Assembly (NCBI GenBank): GCA_016720835.1 | Contig: JADKJW010000006.1 | Location: forward strand, 1-64,000 | Direction of reading: 5' to 3' | Source of the DNA: Ignavibacteria bacterium | GTDB lineage: Bacteria > Bacteroidota > Ignavibacteria > SZUA-365 | DNA length: 64,000 bases | Shown here: piece by piece, positions 33,305 to 43,488 of the stretch | Position numbering within the stretch: the first letter of the stretch is position 1 | How the letters are laid out: the number at the start of each line of letters is the position of its first letter | Position numbers and translations under genes: made by a program | Notes under the pieces: generated by a model | What the model was told of the DNA's origin: nothing | The model's database searches: none | What the model saw: the letters and a program-made list of their open reading frames with translations, nothing else

Positions 33305-35258
33305 ATGCGCAGATCGGTCCTGCTCCTCGCCTGCTGCCTCGCGCTTTCCTGCGCGATGCAGGCGCAGCGTCGGGCGACCGATCCTGCGATGCCGTCGGCA
33401 GCCCGTGGACGCACCTTCGTCGTCACAGACCCCCGGGACGTAGGCGATGCGAAAATCGCGGACGGCGTATTCAGCCCGCCCACGCTCCGCGCCGCGATGC
33501 AGAATGCCGAACTGACTCCGGCGCCGGACAGCATTGTCTTCGATCCTTCCGTCGCCGTCATCGCACTCTCCGCCGCGCTACCTGAAATGCGGACTCCCGT
33601 GGTGATCGACGGAGGGCTCGGCGCCCAACGACGCGTCGTGCTCGACGGCGCGCGGACCGGGAAACGCCGTCGGCCTGCGCATGTCGGGCTCCGGCAGCGA
33701 GGTGCGCAATCTCGAGATCCGCGACTTCTCCTCCGACGGCATCATCATCGGCAGTCCCGACAGCAGTACCGTGCGGGATTGCCTCATCCGCCGCAATGGC
33801 GGAAACGGCATCTCCGGAGCCGCCAACCGCGTGCGTATCGAGCGCTGTACCATCTCCGGCAACAACGCCGCGGGCATCATGGTCGCCGGTCGTGCCTGGA
33901 CGATCCGCGCGAACAGCATCGGTCTCGACAGCGCGGGGACGGCGTCCCTCCCGAACAGAGGAGGAGGCATCGCGATCCTCGCTTCCCCGGGGTCGAGCAC
34001 GGACAGCATCCTGATCGGCGGCTACACCGCGGCCGACGGCAATGTGATTTCGGGCAACGGCGGCGCCGGAGTCCTGATCTCGGGATCTGCTACGACGCGC
34101 GTATCGGTGGTGCTGAACACCATTGGCACGGCGCCATCCGTGCGCGGCCCCGTTCCCAACAGCAGCGACGGAGTGCAGATCACCGATGGAGCGCAGCGGT
34201 GTATCGTCGACATGAATCTGATCTTCGGGAACCGCGGTCACGGTGTGCGCATCGCCGCGGGAGACGGCGGCATTCCGCGCGACAATGCCGTGCAATCAAA
34301 CACGATCGGTACGGATGCTCCGGGCGGACGCGCCCTGCCGAATGCAGGCTGCGGCATTTCCGTCGAGCGCTCGCCCGGGAACCGCATCGGTGGTCTGGGG
34401 GCGTTCTACGGGAATCTCGTATCGGGCAACATGCGCGAGGGCATTTCCGTCACCGGACAGGAATGTGTCGGGACAACGATACAGGGCAACCTGGTGGGCG
34501 TCGATCGCAATGCGAACAAGCCCGTCCCCAACGGGCGCAACGGCATCGCTCTCACGGATGCGCACAACGCCGTCATCGGGGGACCCGTCACCGGCGCCGG
34601 AAACGTCGTTTCAGGAAACACGCTGAACGGACTGCTGCTTACCGGCGCGGACTCCGTCATCCTGTGCGGCAACATCATCGGATCGAACGGCACCGGCGCC
34701 TATCCGTTGCCGAACAGCGAGCACGGCATCTCCGTCCGGATGTCGCGCCAAATCAGGATCGGCGGGGCCGGCTGCGCGAACATCCTCTCGCACAACGGCA
34801 AGACGGACATCGATGCCGACGAGGCGTCGACGATGGATTCGAGCGGTGCTGCAAACCCGCAGAACGTAATCGTCGCGGCCTCAGAATCCGAGGGCAGTGA
34901 CGTGGCGGTCACACTGACCACGCTGCGCGACACGGTTTCCGTGGGCGACACTCTCGTGTACATGATGGATGCCATGATTCTCGGAGCCCGCCCGGCTACG
35001 GTGCTGCGGGTCACGGATTCTATTCCGAGCGGGTTGTCCTATATTTCATCCGGAACGACGCATGGTTCGACGACCTGCGCAGCGGGCATAATGATCTGCA
35101 TCATTCCGGCATTGACGAAAGATGACGTGGCAACGATCACCGTGCGGACACGTGTGCTGAAATCCGGCATCATTCGTCTGCGCGCAACCGTCAGCGCGGC
35201 GGAACACGATGGCAATCCCGCGAACAATGCCGGTACGCGCACCGTCATCGCCCGTTGA
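33305..35258 (+). CDS. Secreted parallel beta-helix protein with DUF11 domain, frameshifted
   Basis: The first frame starts MRRSVLLLACCLALSCAMQA (signal peptide) preceded by AAGGAG 7 nt before ATG, and continues to the region near 33660. The second frame carries on from GLRMSGSGSEVRNLEIRDFS to the stop at 35258. The downstream paralogue (LDGAQASNATGLRLSGGG) shows that only one base is out of place, near 33655-33665. The body has NLISGN and NSIGLDSAG-type beta-helix turns; the last 130 residues are a DUF11/CARDB-like Ig domain (LRDTVSVGDTLVYM). Unlike the next gene it has no T9SS sorting domain. The role is unknown, probably a surface or adhesion protein. Confidence 0.8.
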
Positions 35259-35325
35259 GCGGCGACGGCATACGGCACCGCGCACATCCACAACCATTCC
35301 CGCACACGACAGCTCCGGAGCATTC

Positions 35326-38300
35326 ATGACGCGCAACGGCAGTTTTTTCACAGCGACCACGGTGGCACTTCTTCTTGCGATCGCGTCTCCGGGGACCGCG
35401 CAGCAGCGGGCGATCCCGTCTTCCCTTCCGGAAGTCACCACGCGCCATGACACGCGTTCCGCTCCGTCGTCGGCCGCGGCGCGCACGTTCGTCGTGACCG
35501 ATCCCGGCGATGTCGGCGACGCGAATCCGGGCGACACGCTGTGCTACCCCTGCACCTTCCGCGCGGCCATCGAGAATGCCGGGCGCACTCCCGAACGGGA
35601 CCTCATCGTGTTCTCTCCGCTCGTGCCCGTCGTGACGCTCTTCTCCGCGCTGCCGGAAATCAACACACCGTTGCTCATCGACGGGTGGCTGGACTCCGCG
35701 CACAACGTCGCGCTCGACGGCGCGCAAGCCTCCAACGCGACGGGGCTGCGCCTCTCGGGCGGGGGCAGCGCAGTCCGCAACCTCGAGATCCGCGGCTTCA
35801 TCTTCGGCGGCGTCGCGCTGGCGGGCAGGGACAGCAGCGCGGTGCAGGGCTGCTTCATTCATGACAACGGCGCCGCGGGGGTGACGGTTTCTTCGAAGTA
35901 CCACCTCGTCGGCGCCTCGGCGCTCGGGTATCCCAACACGATCGTCTCGAACAACGGCGCCGGCATCGCGCTGGCGGCCGGAGCGGATTATACAGCAATT
36001 GTCGCGAACCGCATCGGCACCGTCGACGGCGTCACGGCCGCTCCCAACAGCGGCAGCGGCGTGCTGATCGCGTCCAGCCGCAACCTCGTCTCTGTGAATC
36101 TGATTTCCGGCAACACGCGCCACGGACTGGAAATAGTGGGCGATCTGCCGTTGCCCGAGGAGAATACCATCAGCTCCAATTTCATCGGCACCGCCGCGTC
36201 GGCCATGTCCGCCCTGCCGAACCGCGAGGACGGTGTGCATGTCGCCGCAGGCAGCGCCGACACCATCGCGTACAACGTCATTTCCGGGAACACGGGCACC
36301 GGCATCGCCTTCGGCGCGGAAACCGGCCTCTCGGGCACCCGCCTCTGGATCGCGGGCAACTACATCGGGACGAATCTTCGTGGCAACGCGGCCCTCGCGA
36401 ATCTCGCGGGCATCGACGGCCGCGGTTCGACCATCGAGATCAGCGGAAATCTCATCTCCGGGAATACGGGCTCCGGTATCGGTGTGACGGGCACGAGCTG
36501 GACAATTCGGGCGAACCGCATCGGCTGCGACAGCTCGGGAGCGACGGCGCTTCCCAATGGAGGCGGCATCACGGTCTCGTCATATTCCACCTCCACCACG
36601 GACAGCATCTTCATCGGTGGGAATGCCGCGGCGGACGGCAACCTCATTTCCGGCAATGACGGAAGCGGCGTCCTCATCCAGGGCGAGGGCACGTCGAAGG
36701 TGACGGTGTCGAGAAACAACATCGGTCTCGCGGCCACAGGCAGTTCCGCCCTCCCAAACAACGGGAGCGGCGTCTGGATCACCGACGGAGCTCACGATGT
36801 GGGCGTGCAGTTCAACCTGATTTCCGGCAATGCGCAATCCGGCGTCTCGATTGACGGCGGGACGATACATGCGCCGCACGACAACATCGTACGCGGGAAC
36901 CGGATCGGAACGGATGTGACGGGCACGGTGGCGCTGATGAACCAGACGGGAGGAATAGCCATCAATAAATCTCCATCGAATCTGATCGGAGGGACGGAAT
37001 CCGGTGACGGGAACCTCATTTCCGGGAACGCCTCCTACGGTATTTCCATTTTCGGAAAAGAAAGCGCATACAATTTTATTCAGGGAAATCTGATCGGCAC
37101 GGATGCAGGCGGCTCCCGAGCGCTGTTGAACGGCGACAATATCACCGCAACGGGAATCACCGTTGCGAGCGCGAGAGACCTCGTCATCGGAGGTGCCTCG
37201 CCTGCAGAAGGAAATATCATCGTCGGCAGTACGTGCATCGCGTTTAGGGGCGCGGATTCCAATCTCATCTCGGGCAACCGACTCGGAGGCATCGGAAGCG
37301 GGGGCGGATACTACGGCGTGTATCTTGTCTCATCGAACGACAACATCATCAACGGCAATATCGTGATCAGGAATTCCATCAGCGGAATCAGGCTAGCGAG
37401 CAGCCGCAATAACGCCATCAGCGCGAATCTTGTCAGCGTCACAGAGACGGGAATACTTGACAAGGGTCCCGACTATGCCGCTCTGGAGCTGGTCAATTCC
37501 GCAGGCAACGTCATCGGGGGCTCTCTCGCCTGGGAGGGGAATACCCTCGGTGGAAGCAGGCAGTTCGGTATCGCGCTCAACAAATCTGACAGCAATCTCG
37601 TTGCCGGGAACTTCATCGGCACCGATGCCGCCGGTATCGCCCGCTTCGGAAATGGTACATCCGGTATTCTCGTTTCCAACTCGCTCGGCAACGTGATCGG
37701 CGGCGAGGGAATCGCAAATCGCATCGCCTTCAACAAGAAATCGGGCATCGGCATCGATGGCGCCGGCACGACCGATATCTCGGCAAACGCCATCTACGAG
37801 AATGGTTTCGGCATCGACCTGAATACTGCTGCATTCCCCGTCACTTCGAACGACACCCTCGACACCGACTCGGGTCCGAACTCCCTGCAAAACTATCCAA
37901 CATTATCCGATGCCTCCGCGGGCCACCAGACGCGCGTGAAAGGCGTGCTCAATTCGGCGGCCGGCGGCGCGTACACCCTGCAGTTCTTCGCGAGCCCGTC
38001 CTGCGACTCGAGCGGGTACGGGCAGGGCAGGCGCTACCTCGGCGCGGCGGCCTGCGCGACGGATGCGAAGGGCATCGCGTCCTTCGCGGTCACGCTTCCC
38101 TCCCCGTCCGCCGACGGCGAAGCCATCACGGCCACCGCGATCGACGCGCTCGGCAACACCTCCGAATTCAGCCGCTGCGCCGTCGCCGTGCCGCCTCTCC
38201 GCACGACGGATATGTCGCTGCTCGTCACCGCCCTGCGCGACACCATCTCCGTCGGCGACACATTGACATACATGCTGAATGCCGTCAATCACGGCCCGGG

Positions 38301-38862
38301 TGAAGCAACGGGAGTGCTGATCAGAGATACGATTCCCTCTCTGCTGTCGTACGTCTCCAGCACGGCATCGCACGGAAGTATCACCCTTGCGGGAGGCGTC
38401 CTCGAGTGCGCCATTCCCTCGCTGCAGAAGGACGAAGTGGCGTCGGTCGCCGTGCGTGCCCGCGCGATGGCGCCGGACCTGCTGCGGCTGCGCGCGGCGG
38501 TCTTCGCAATCGAAAACGACAGCCTCCCCGCGAACAACACGGGCACGCGCACCGTCGTCATCCGCGTCCCCACCGGCTTCGATAGCGCTCCCAACATCGC
38601 TGGCGGTTTTTCCATCGGACAGAACTATCCGAATCCCTTCACGCAGCAGACCGCCATTTCTTTCACGCTCGAACGCGCAGCGCACGTCACGCTGAAAGTA
38701 TACAACATATTCGGCGGTCTCGTCGCCACCCTCGCCGACGGCACGCTCGAAGGCGGACGGCACACCGCGCACTGGCATCCCCGCTCCCTCCCCCGAGGCG
38801 TGTACACGTGCGTCTTGACCGGCGGCGGGAGCATGCGCACCATGCGCATGATAGCAGACTGA
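35326..38862 (+). CDS. Large T9SS-exported parallel beta-helix surface protein
   Basis: This 1178-residue protein has a signal peptide (MTRNGSFFTATTVALLLAIA), a long right-handed beta-helix with more than 15 turns of the NLISGNxxxGI / NxIGTDxxGxxALxN type (about residues 110-880), and a DUF11 domain (LRDTISVGDTLTYMLNAVNH). It ends with a T9SS type A sorting domain: NYPNPFTQQTAISFTLE, then YNIFGGLVATL and LPRGVYTCVL. Such domains send proteins through the type IX system to the cell surface. It is a paralogue of the gene 67 bp upstream and is probably co-transcribed. The start at 35326 gives the signal peptide; a frame to 35209 does not. Confidence 0.9.
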   Translation: MTRNGSFFTATTVALLLAIASPGTAQQRAIPSSLPEVTTRHDTRSAPSSAAARTFVVTDPGDVGDANPGDTLCYPCTFRAAIENAGRTPERDLIVFSPLVPVVTLFSALPEINTPLLIDGWLDSAHNVALDGAQASNATGLRLSGGGSAVRNLEIRGFIFGGVALAGRDSSAVQGCFIHDNGAAGVTVSSKYHLVGASALGYPNTIVSNNGAGIALAAGADYTAIVANRIGTVDGVTAAPNSGSGVLIASSRNLVSVNLISGNTRHGLEIVGDLPLPEENTISSNFIGTAASAMSALPNREDGVHVAAGSADTIAYNVISGNTGTGIAFGAETGLSGTRLWIAGNYIGTNLRGNAALANLAGIDGRGSTIEISGNLISGNTGSGIGVTGTSWTIRANRIGCDSSGATALPNGGGITVSSYSTSTTDSIFIGGNAAADGNLISGNDGSGVLIQGEGTSKVTVSRNNIGLAATGSSALPNNGSGVWITDGAHDVGVQFNLISGNAQSGVSIDGGTIHAPHDNIVRGNRIGTDVTGTVALMNQTGGIAINKSPSNLIGGTESGDGNLISGNASYGISIFGKESAYNFIQGNLIGTDAGGSRALLNGDNITATGITVASARDLVIGGASPAEGNIIVGSTCIAFRGADSNLISGNRLGGIGSGGGYYGVYLVSSNDNIINGNIVIRNSISGIRLASSRNNAISANLVSVTETGILDKGPDYAALELVNSAGNVIGGSLAWEGNTLGGSRQFGIALNKSDSNLVAGNFIGTDAAGIARFGNGTSGILVSNSLGNVIGGEGIANRIAFNKKSGIGIDGAGTTDISANAIYENGFGIDLNTAAFPVTSNDTLDTDSGPNSLQNYPTLSDASAGHQTRVKGVLNSAAGGAYTLQFFASPSCDSSGYGQGRRYLGAAACATDAKGIASFAVTLPSPSADGEAITATAIDALGNTSEFSRCAVAVPPLRTTDMSLLVTALRDTISVGDTLTYMLNAVNHGPGEATGVLIRDTIPSLLSYVSSTASHGSITLAGGVLECAIPSLQKDEVASVAVRARAMAPDLLRLRAAVFAIENDSLPANNTGTRTVVIRVPTGFDSAPNIAGGFSIGQNYPNPFTQQTAISFTLERAAHVTLKVYNIFGGLVATLADGTLEGGRHTAHWHPRSLPRGVYTCVLTGGGSMRTMRMIAD

Positions 38863-38902
38863 CCTACTCCCTACTCCCCACTCCCCACTCCCTACTCCCT
38901 GC
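38863..38902. repeat. ACTCCCTACTCCCCACTCCC phrase repeat
   Basis: The 40-bp gap between two convergent genes is almost entirely CTACTCC/CACTCCC phrases, the same type as at 12511-12535 and 30270-30295. No terminator hairpin is visible. Confidence 0.55.
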
Positions 38903-40477
38903 TCATCTTCCCGCCTCGTGCCACGCATGCTCGGCGCGCTCTGGCGAGAAGGCTCCCGCGTCCTTGTTCTCGGCGTAGATGTAGTACTGCGTCCCGGGTT
39001 TCGCGTTCGCAATACGCGCCCCGTACACCCCGTCGCGCGCCCTTCCGTCGCCATGCGCCCCGTCGTCGAACATCGGGGTCTTTCGAAACACCTCGCCCGT
39101 CGCGCCGCGCGATGCGAGCAGCACGGACACAGCGCCGCGCACCGAGACGGTGATGGAAAACGACCCGCCGGAACGCGTTGCGCGCCTGTCGCCGATGGCC
39201 GGCTGCGTCTTCTTCAGCTCCGGGAAATTCTGCAGATATGCGGCGCGCGCTTCCATGAGCGGCACGATGCCGGGAATCGTCCGCCTGCCGTCGACGAGGT
39301 CGGACGTGAGGCTTTTCCGGAACTGCTCGTCGCCGTAGAGCTTCCTCGTGTCCTCCTTCACGGCGGGCTCGATGCGCTGCATGAGGGCGCGGGCGCGCGC
39401 CTTGTACGAGCCGCTCAGGAGCTGCTCACGCAGCAGGGTGCGCACGTGGGCGAGGTACATGCGCCTTCTGACGGGATCGGCGAGCAGGCGCGAGATCAGC
39501 GGGCGGGCCGGATTCTCGGCATGCAGCAGGGGCGTCAGCATTTTCAGCGCAGGCAGAGCGAGCTGTGCACCCGGTTCGGTCTCCGCGCAGGTGCCGAAGG
39601 ACATGTTCAAATCCCACACGATGGGAAGGAAGCGCCCGGCCGCATCTTCATACAGGTAGTAGTTGTGCGCGGTGTTCCCGGAGTAGCTGTCGAGATTCAG
39701 CAGCACGGCGTTGAACGCGTGCATCCAGAGGGCGCGGTCCGCGTCGAGGACGCGATCCAGCTGCGCGGACTTCGATCCGAGCGCCGTGATGAGCGCGAGC
39801 AACTCCTTCCAGCCGTTCCTGGACTTCAGCTCGTAGATGCCTTCGTACGCCGCGCTGTCCGCGCCCAGCCAGGTCAGCGTGCACATGTTCTTCGGACCCG
39901 GATGCTCCGGCACGCATTTGAAAAAGACGCCGTCCGCGTTGCCGAAGCGGGAGCGCAGGAAGCGCTTGTTCACGGATTCCACGTTCGCGTACAATCCGTG
40001 GAAACGCCCGTTGATCCACACGCGCGCATGATTGCAACGCGGCGCGTCCATGTACTCGCGCAGGATGCTGTACCCGAGCGCGTCGCGGATGAAGGACGGA
40101 TCGGCGAACGCGTTGTTGAGCAGGATGTCCGTGAATCCCTGGTAGTCCTGCCCGTCGCGCAGGTGATTTAATTCCAGATGCAGGCTGTTCTTCGCGTTCG
40201 AAGGCTTGTACGAACTCTTTCCCTTGTACTTCACGCCGACCTTCTTGAAGTCCTCGCCGTTGATCGTGACGTGCTTCGCGATCAGGTATGTGCCGGAACC
40301 CGCCTTCGCCGTGTCGAGCCGGCGATTCCAGTCGTCACTGGTGAATTCGATCCGAATATCCTGAATGACGTTCGGATCGTAGAAGCCCTGCGCCGTCGCG
40401 CCGTCCTGCACGACAAGGATACAGACCACGACCGTAAACAGAAACACGCGCGCGCGGCGCACATTCGCGGGCTGCAT
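38903..40477 (-). CDS. Secreted CotH-family kinase, second copy
   Basis: The protein is about 524 residues long. The ATG at 40477 gives a good signal peptide (MQPANVRRARVFLFTVVVCI, cleaved near GATAQ); in-frame ATGs at 40495 and 40507 are alternatives. CotH motifs: VGVKYKGKSSYKPSNAKNSL, NGRFHGLYANVESVNKRFL, NLDSYSGNTAHNYYLYED and PIVWDLNMSFGTC with the catalytic-loop aspartate. CotH proteins are atypical Ser/Thr kinases that phosphorylate surface or spore-coat proteins. The C-terminal 90 residues form a beta-domain with FDDGAHGDGRARDGVYGARI. It is the last gene of a five-gene unit with VTC and DUF4956, 38 bp after the other CotH gene (8 bp if the 40507 start is used). Confidence 0.88.
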   Translation of the reverse strand: MQPANVRRARVFLFTVVVCILVVQDGATAQGFYDPNVIQDIRIEFTSDDWNRRLDTAKAGSGTYLIAKHVTINGEDFKKVGVKYKGKSSYKPSNAKNSLHLELNHLRDGQDYQGFTDILLNNAFADPSFIRDALGYSILREYMDAPRCNHARVWINGRFHGLYANVESVNKRFLRSRFGNADGVFFKCVPEHPGPKNMCTLTWLGADSAAYEGIYELKSRNGWKELLALITALGSKSAQLDRVLDADRALWMHAFNAVLLNLDSYSGNTAHNYYLYEDAAGRFLPIVWDLNMSFGTCAETEPGAQLALPALKMLTPLLHAENPARPLISRLLADPVRRRMYLAHVRTLLREQLLSGSYKARARALMQRIEPAVKEDTRKLYGDEQFRKSLTSDLVDGRRTIPGIVPLMEARAAYLQNFPELKKTQPAIGDRRATRSGGSFSITVSVRGAVSVLLASRGATGEVFRKTPMFDDGAHGDGRARDGVYGARIANAKPGTQYYIYAENKDAGAFSPERAEHAWHEAGR

Positions 40478-40515
40478 GAACGGATGCCTGACCATCAATC
40501 CTGACACGTCCCGGT

Positions 40516-42777
40516 TCAGCGGACAATGCGGATGCGCGCCCCGGCGGGAGCTGCTCCCGCGGACTCGACGCGCAGCAGGTAGATGCCCGATCGCAACGCG
40601 GCAATGTCCAGGTCGGTGAGCGCATCGCCGTCGATCTCCTTCGTCGCGACGATGCGTCCCAAAACATCCGAGAGCCGGACAAGCGCAGGCCTTCCGCCGC
40701 CCTGGCGCGTCTGCACGAAGAGCGTGTTTCCCCGCGCGGGATTCGGAAAGGCGGTGACGGAAAAGACGCTCGGCGATGCCACAGCCTCCGCCGCGGCGGG
40801 GGTGTCGTTGTTGCCGTTCGGCGTGGGGATGCGCGCGATGAAAGGGCCGGTCGCATTCGGCGAGCGCGCCCAGGCGACATCCTGCAGGTACGTCGTCGAG
40901 TATGACGAATCGAGCAGCGCGTTGCCGCGCGCGTCGGTGTCGAAGAAGAACACCGCCTCGCCGTCCTTGTTGATTTTGAAGTTCGCGTGGAGGCCCGGCG
41001 TCTCGGTGGTGTCGTCATCCGCCCAGACGAGCAGGTACCCGCGGGACGCGATCACCGTCCCGTCCGGAATGCGCCATTTTCGCGGATTCGACAGGCTCGC
41101 CGACAGGAAGCATCCGCTCACATCCACCGCGCTGTCCGCGGTGTTGTGCAGTTCGATCCAGTCGTCGTAATCCCCCTGCGGATCCGGAAGCGTGGTGTGA
41201 TTGAGTCCCAGCACCTCGTTGATCACGACAGGCGAACTCCCCGTTCGGGGCCGGACGATGTAGGAATGGAACTCGTGCTCGGCGCGCGCGGGATGGTACA
41301 CGGCCACGCCGGCCGAGGTCAACGCCTCGATGTAGTACCGCACTGTCGTCCCCTGCGCGTATCCCGGGATTGCGGCTTCGAAGTCGTTGCCGGCCGGCGA
41401 CATGCGAACGCGCGAGAAGGCCCTGCCGCCAACGCTCCAGTACAGGAGGACGTTCGCTGCTCCCGATACCGCCGCGCGAACCTTCACCGTCTCGCCGTGT
41501 GCGGGCAGGAGGGGCTGCCGCATCGGATCCGCGATCGAGGCCTGGACGGCCGTGATGTCGGGCATCGAAAGCAGTGCCGCGCGCCGGTTGTCGATGAAGG
41601 AGAGAATGCCCGGCACCGTGCCGCCGATGGGTCCGCCGGCCTGCACGTTGGCGGCGACGTTGTCCGTGAACAACTTCATGGAGTACAGTTTGTTCGTGTC
41701 GGCCGCCACATCCGCGCGGATCAGGTCCTGGTACCTCTGAATGCGCGGTTCCCAGTAGGCGCGGGTGAAGGTTTCGGAGAGGATGGTCCGGTAATGCGCG
41801 ATGTAGCGCGCCCGGAATTCGGGGACGGCAAGCAGTTTCGAGACCAGCGGCCGCGCCGGCGAGGTCTCGCCGTACGCGAAGGAGAGGCGTTCACGCTCGC
41901 CGAGCGAGAGCTGCTGGCTGAAGGTTCCCAGCACCTCGTTGAGGTCCCACGGGATGATGGAGAAACGGTCGTCAGTGGGATTGTGGTACGCGTAGTAGTT
42001 GTGTCCGCTGCCGATGTACGAGTCCAGATTGCAGAGCACGTTGCAGAACGCGATGTACCACAGGGCGCGGTCCACATTCAGGAGCGAGGGCAGCTCCGTT
42101 GCGATGCGCTGCGCCGGAAGGGTGTTGAGTTTTTCGATGAAACCGACGAGATCGGAGTAGTCGTTGCGCGCCTCGTTGGTTTTCAGCTCGTAGTTCGCGC
42201 GGTACTTCGCGGTGTCGGGGCCCTGCCAGGTGAGGTCCCCGCGCGGATCGCCCTTGAAGTAGTTGCCCGAGTCGTTCCCGAACCACGCGCGCAGAAAGTC
42301 GCGGTTCGGCTGCTGCACGTGCAGGTACAGGCCCCAGTACTTCCCGTTGATGAAGAGTTTGACGTACGCGGTTTTCACCGACGGCAGGTACAGCGTCGCG
42401 AGGCCGTACGCGATGCCCTCGCGCACACAGGTAGGATCCTTGAAAAAATTGTTGAGGTTGAAGGTGGTGTAGCCGAGATAGTCCTGGCCCGGGCGGGTGG
42501 CATCGGTGGTGATGTTGAACGGTTTCTTGTCGCCGGGAATGTTGTAGGACGAGTTGCCCTTGTAGCGCACGCCGACGCTGTCCAGCGTCACCCCGTCGAT
42601 GGTGAGCGTCGCGGGGATGTCGAGCTCCGCCTTCACATTCTGCGTGAGCAGGTCGCGCCAGTTCTGCTGCGCGAACACGATACGCATCTCGCGCACCCGC
42701 GTGTCGTCGTACAAATCCTGCGCGCGGCACAGCGCGGTGAGTGAGAGGAGGACGATCGTCAGCAGCGGACGGTTCAT
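40516..42777 (-). CDS. Secreted CotH-family kinase with lamin-tail domain and T9SS sorting domain
   Basis: This 753-residue protein has a signal peptide (MNRPLLTIVLLSLTALCRAQ). Residues about 25-370 are the CotH kinase domain (VGVRYKGNSSYNIPGDKKPF, NGKYWGLYLHVQQPNRDFL, NLDSYIGSGHNYYAYHNP, IIPWDLNEVLGTF). A linker Ig-like domain follows, then a lamin-tail domain (VVINEVLGLNHTTLPDPQG, DDWIELHNTADSAVDVSG). The C-terminus is a T9SS-like sorting domain (TAFPNPARGNTLFVQ, LRSGIYLLRVESAG). It would act outside the cell, phosphorylating surface substrates, which are not identified. It lies 22 bp after the DUF4956 gene. The two CotH genes are distant paralogues. Confidence 0.92.
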   Translation of the reverse strand: MNRPLLTIVLLSLTALCRAQDLYDDTRVREMRIVFAQQNWRDLLTQNVKAELDIPATLTIDGVTLDSVGVRYKGNSSYNIPGDKKPFNITTDATRPGQDYLGYTTFNLNNFFKDPTCVREGIAYGLATLYLPSVKTAYVKLFINGKYWGLYLHVQQPNRDFLRAWFGNDSGNYFKGDPRGDLTWQGPDTAKYRANYELKTNEARNDYSDLVGFIEKLNTLPAQRIATELPSLLNVDRALWYIAFCNVLCNLDSYIGSGHNYYAYHNPTDDRFSIIPWDLNEVLGTFSQQLSLGERERLSFAYGETSPARPLVSKLLAVPEFRARYIAHYRTILSETFTRAYWEPRIQRYQDLIRADVAADTNKLYSMKLFTDNVAANVQAGGPIGGTVPGILSFIDNRRAALLSMPDITAVQASIADPMRQPLLPAHGETVKVRAAVSGAANVLLYWSVGGRAFSRVRMSPAGNDFEAAIPGYAQGTTVRYYIEALTSAGVAVYHPARAEHEFHSYIVRPRTGSSPVVINEVLGLNHTTLPDPQGDYDDWIELHNTADSAVDVSGCFLSASLSNPRKWRIPDGTVIASRGYLLVWADDDTTETPGLHANFKINKDGEAVFFFDTDARGNALLDSSYSTTYLQDVAWARSPNATGPFIARIPTPNGNNDTPAAAEAVASPSVFSVTAFPNPARGNTLFVQTRQGGGRPALVRLSDVLGRIVATKEIDGDALTDLDIAALRSGIYLLRVESAGAAPAGARIRIVR

Positions 42778-42799
42778 GCGCGGATCCTTGCGTGCGGTG

Positions 42800-43475
42800 T
42801 CAGGCGTGTTCCTCGTCGAAATAGAGATTCAGCTTGTCCACGCTGCCGAGCGCGCGCAGGTCGCGCAGCAGATCCGCGGCCTTGCGGCCGTCACGCAGCC
42901 GGACGTGGAAGGAGAGTTCGATGCCCTCGTCCGCTTCCGCGCTCCGCATGTTCAGGAGACGCGAACCCGTGCAGTGCTTTTTCAGCGCGGCGAGATAGGC
43001 GGCGTCGGCGTCCTCCGGTCCGCGGTACGTGAACTGCAGCAGGAATTCCCTGCGGCTCCGCATCGACAGCGGGATGCGGGAGAGACCCACGGCGGCGCCT
43101 CCCACGAACAGCGTGCCGGTGACCGCGATGAGCGTGAGTCCGGCGCCCGGCGGCCATGCCGACGGCGAGCGCGAAGAAGATGAAGATGATTTCCTGCATC
43201 TCCTTCACCGCCGTGCGGAAGCGGATGATGGCCATCGCGCCGACGAGGCCGAAGGCGCGCGCGAGGTTGCTGCCGATGACCATGATGACGATGGTCGTGA
43301 TCATGGACAGGAGCACGAGCGAGTGCGCGAAGGTCGGCGAATACAGCCGCCCCCGGAAACAGGCGCGGTAGAAGAACGCGACGAGCCCGCCGCACAGCAG
43401 CGCGACGAGCGCGTTCTCGATCACCTGTTCGAAGGAAACGGAGAACGTGACGAGTTGTTCGAGTTCCTGGAGCAT
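42800..43475 (-). CDS. DUF4956 membrane protein, frameshifted
   Basis: The protein starts MLQELEQLVTFSVSFEQVIE at 43475 and has four predicted membrane segments (NALVALLCGGLVAFFY, LVLLSMITTIVIMVIG, FGLVGAMAIIRFRTAVKEMQ, IFIFFALAVGMAAG). At about 43150-43160 the frame breaks in a GCCGGGCGCCGG run; the next frame continues AGLTLIAVTGTLFVGGAAVG and the soluble C-terminal domain (LQFTYRGPEDADAAYLAALK, then VDKLNLYFDEEHA). The joined protein of about 225 residues is a standard DUF4956 protein. The family commonly accompanies VTC polymerase and CotH genes; its function is not established. It lies 13 bp after the VTC gene. Confidence 0.82.
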
Positions 43476-43488
43476 GCGGGTCGGCGGG

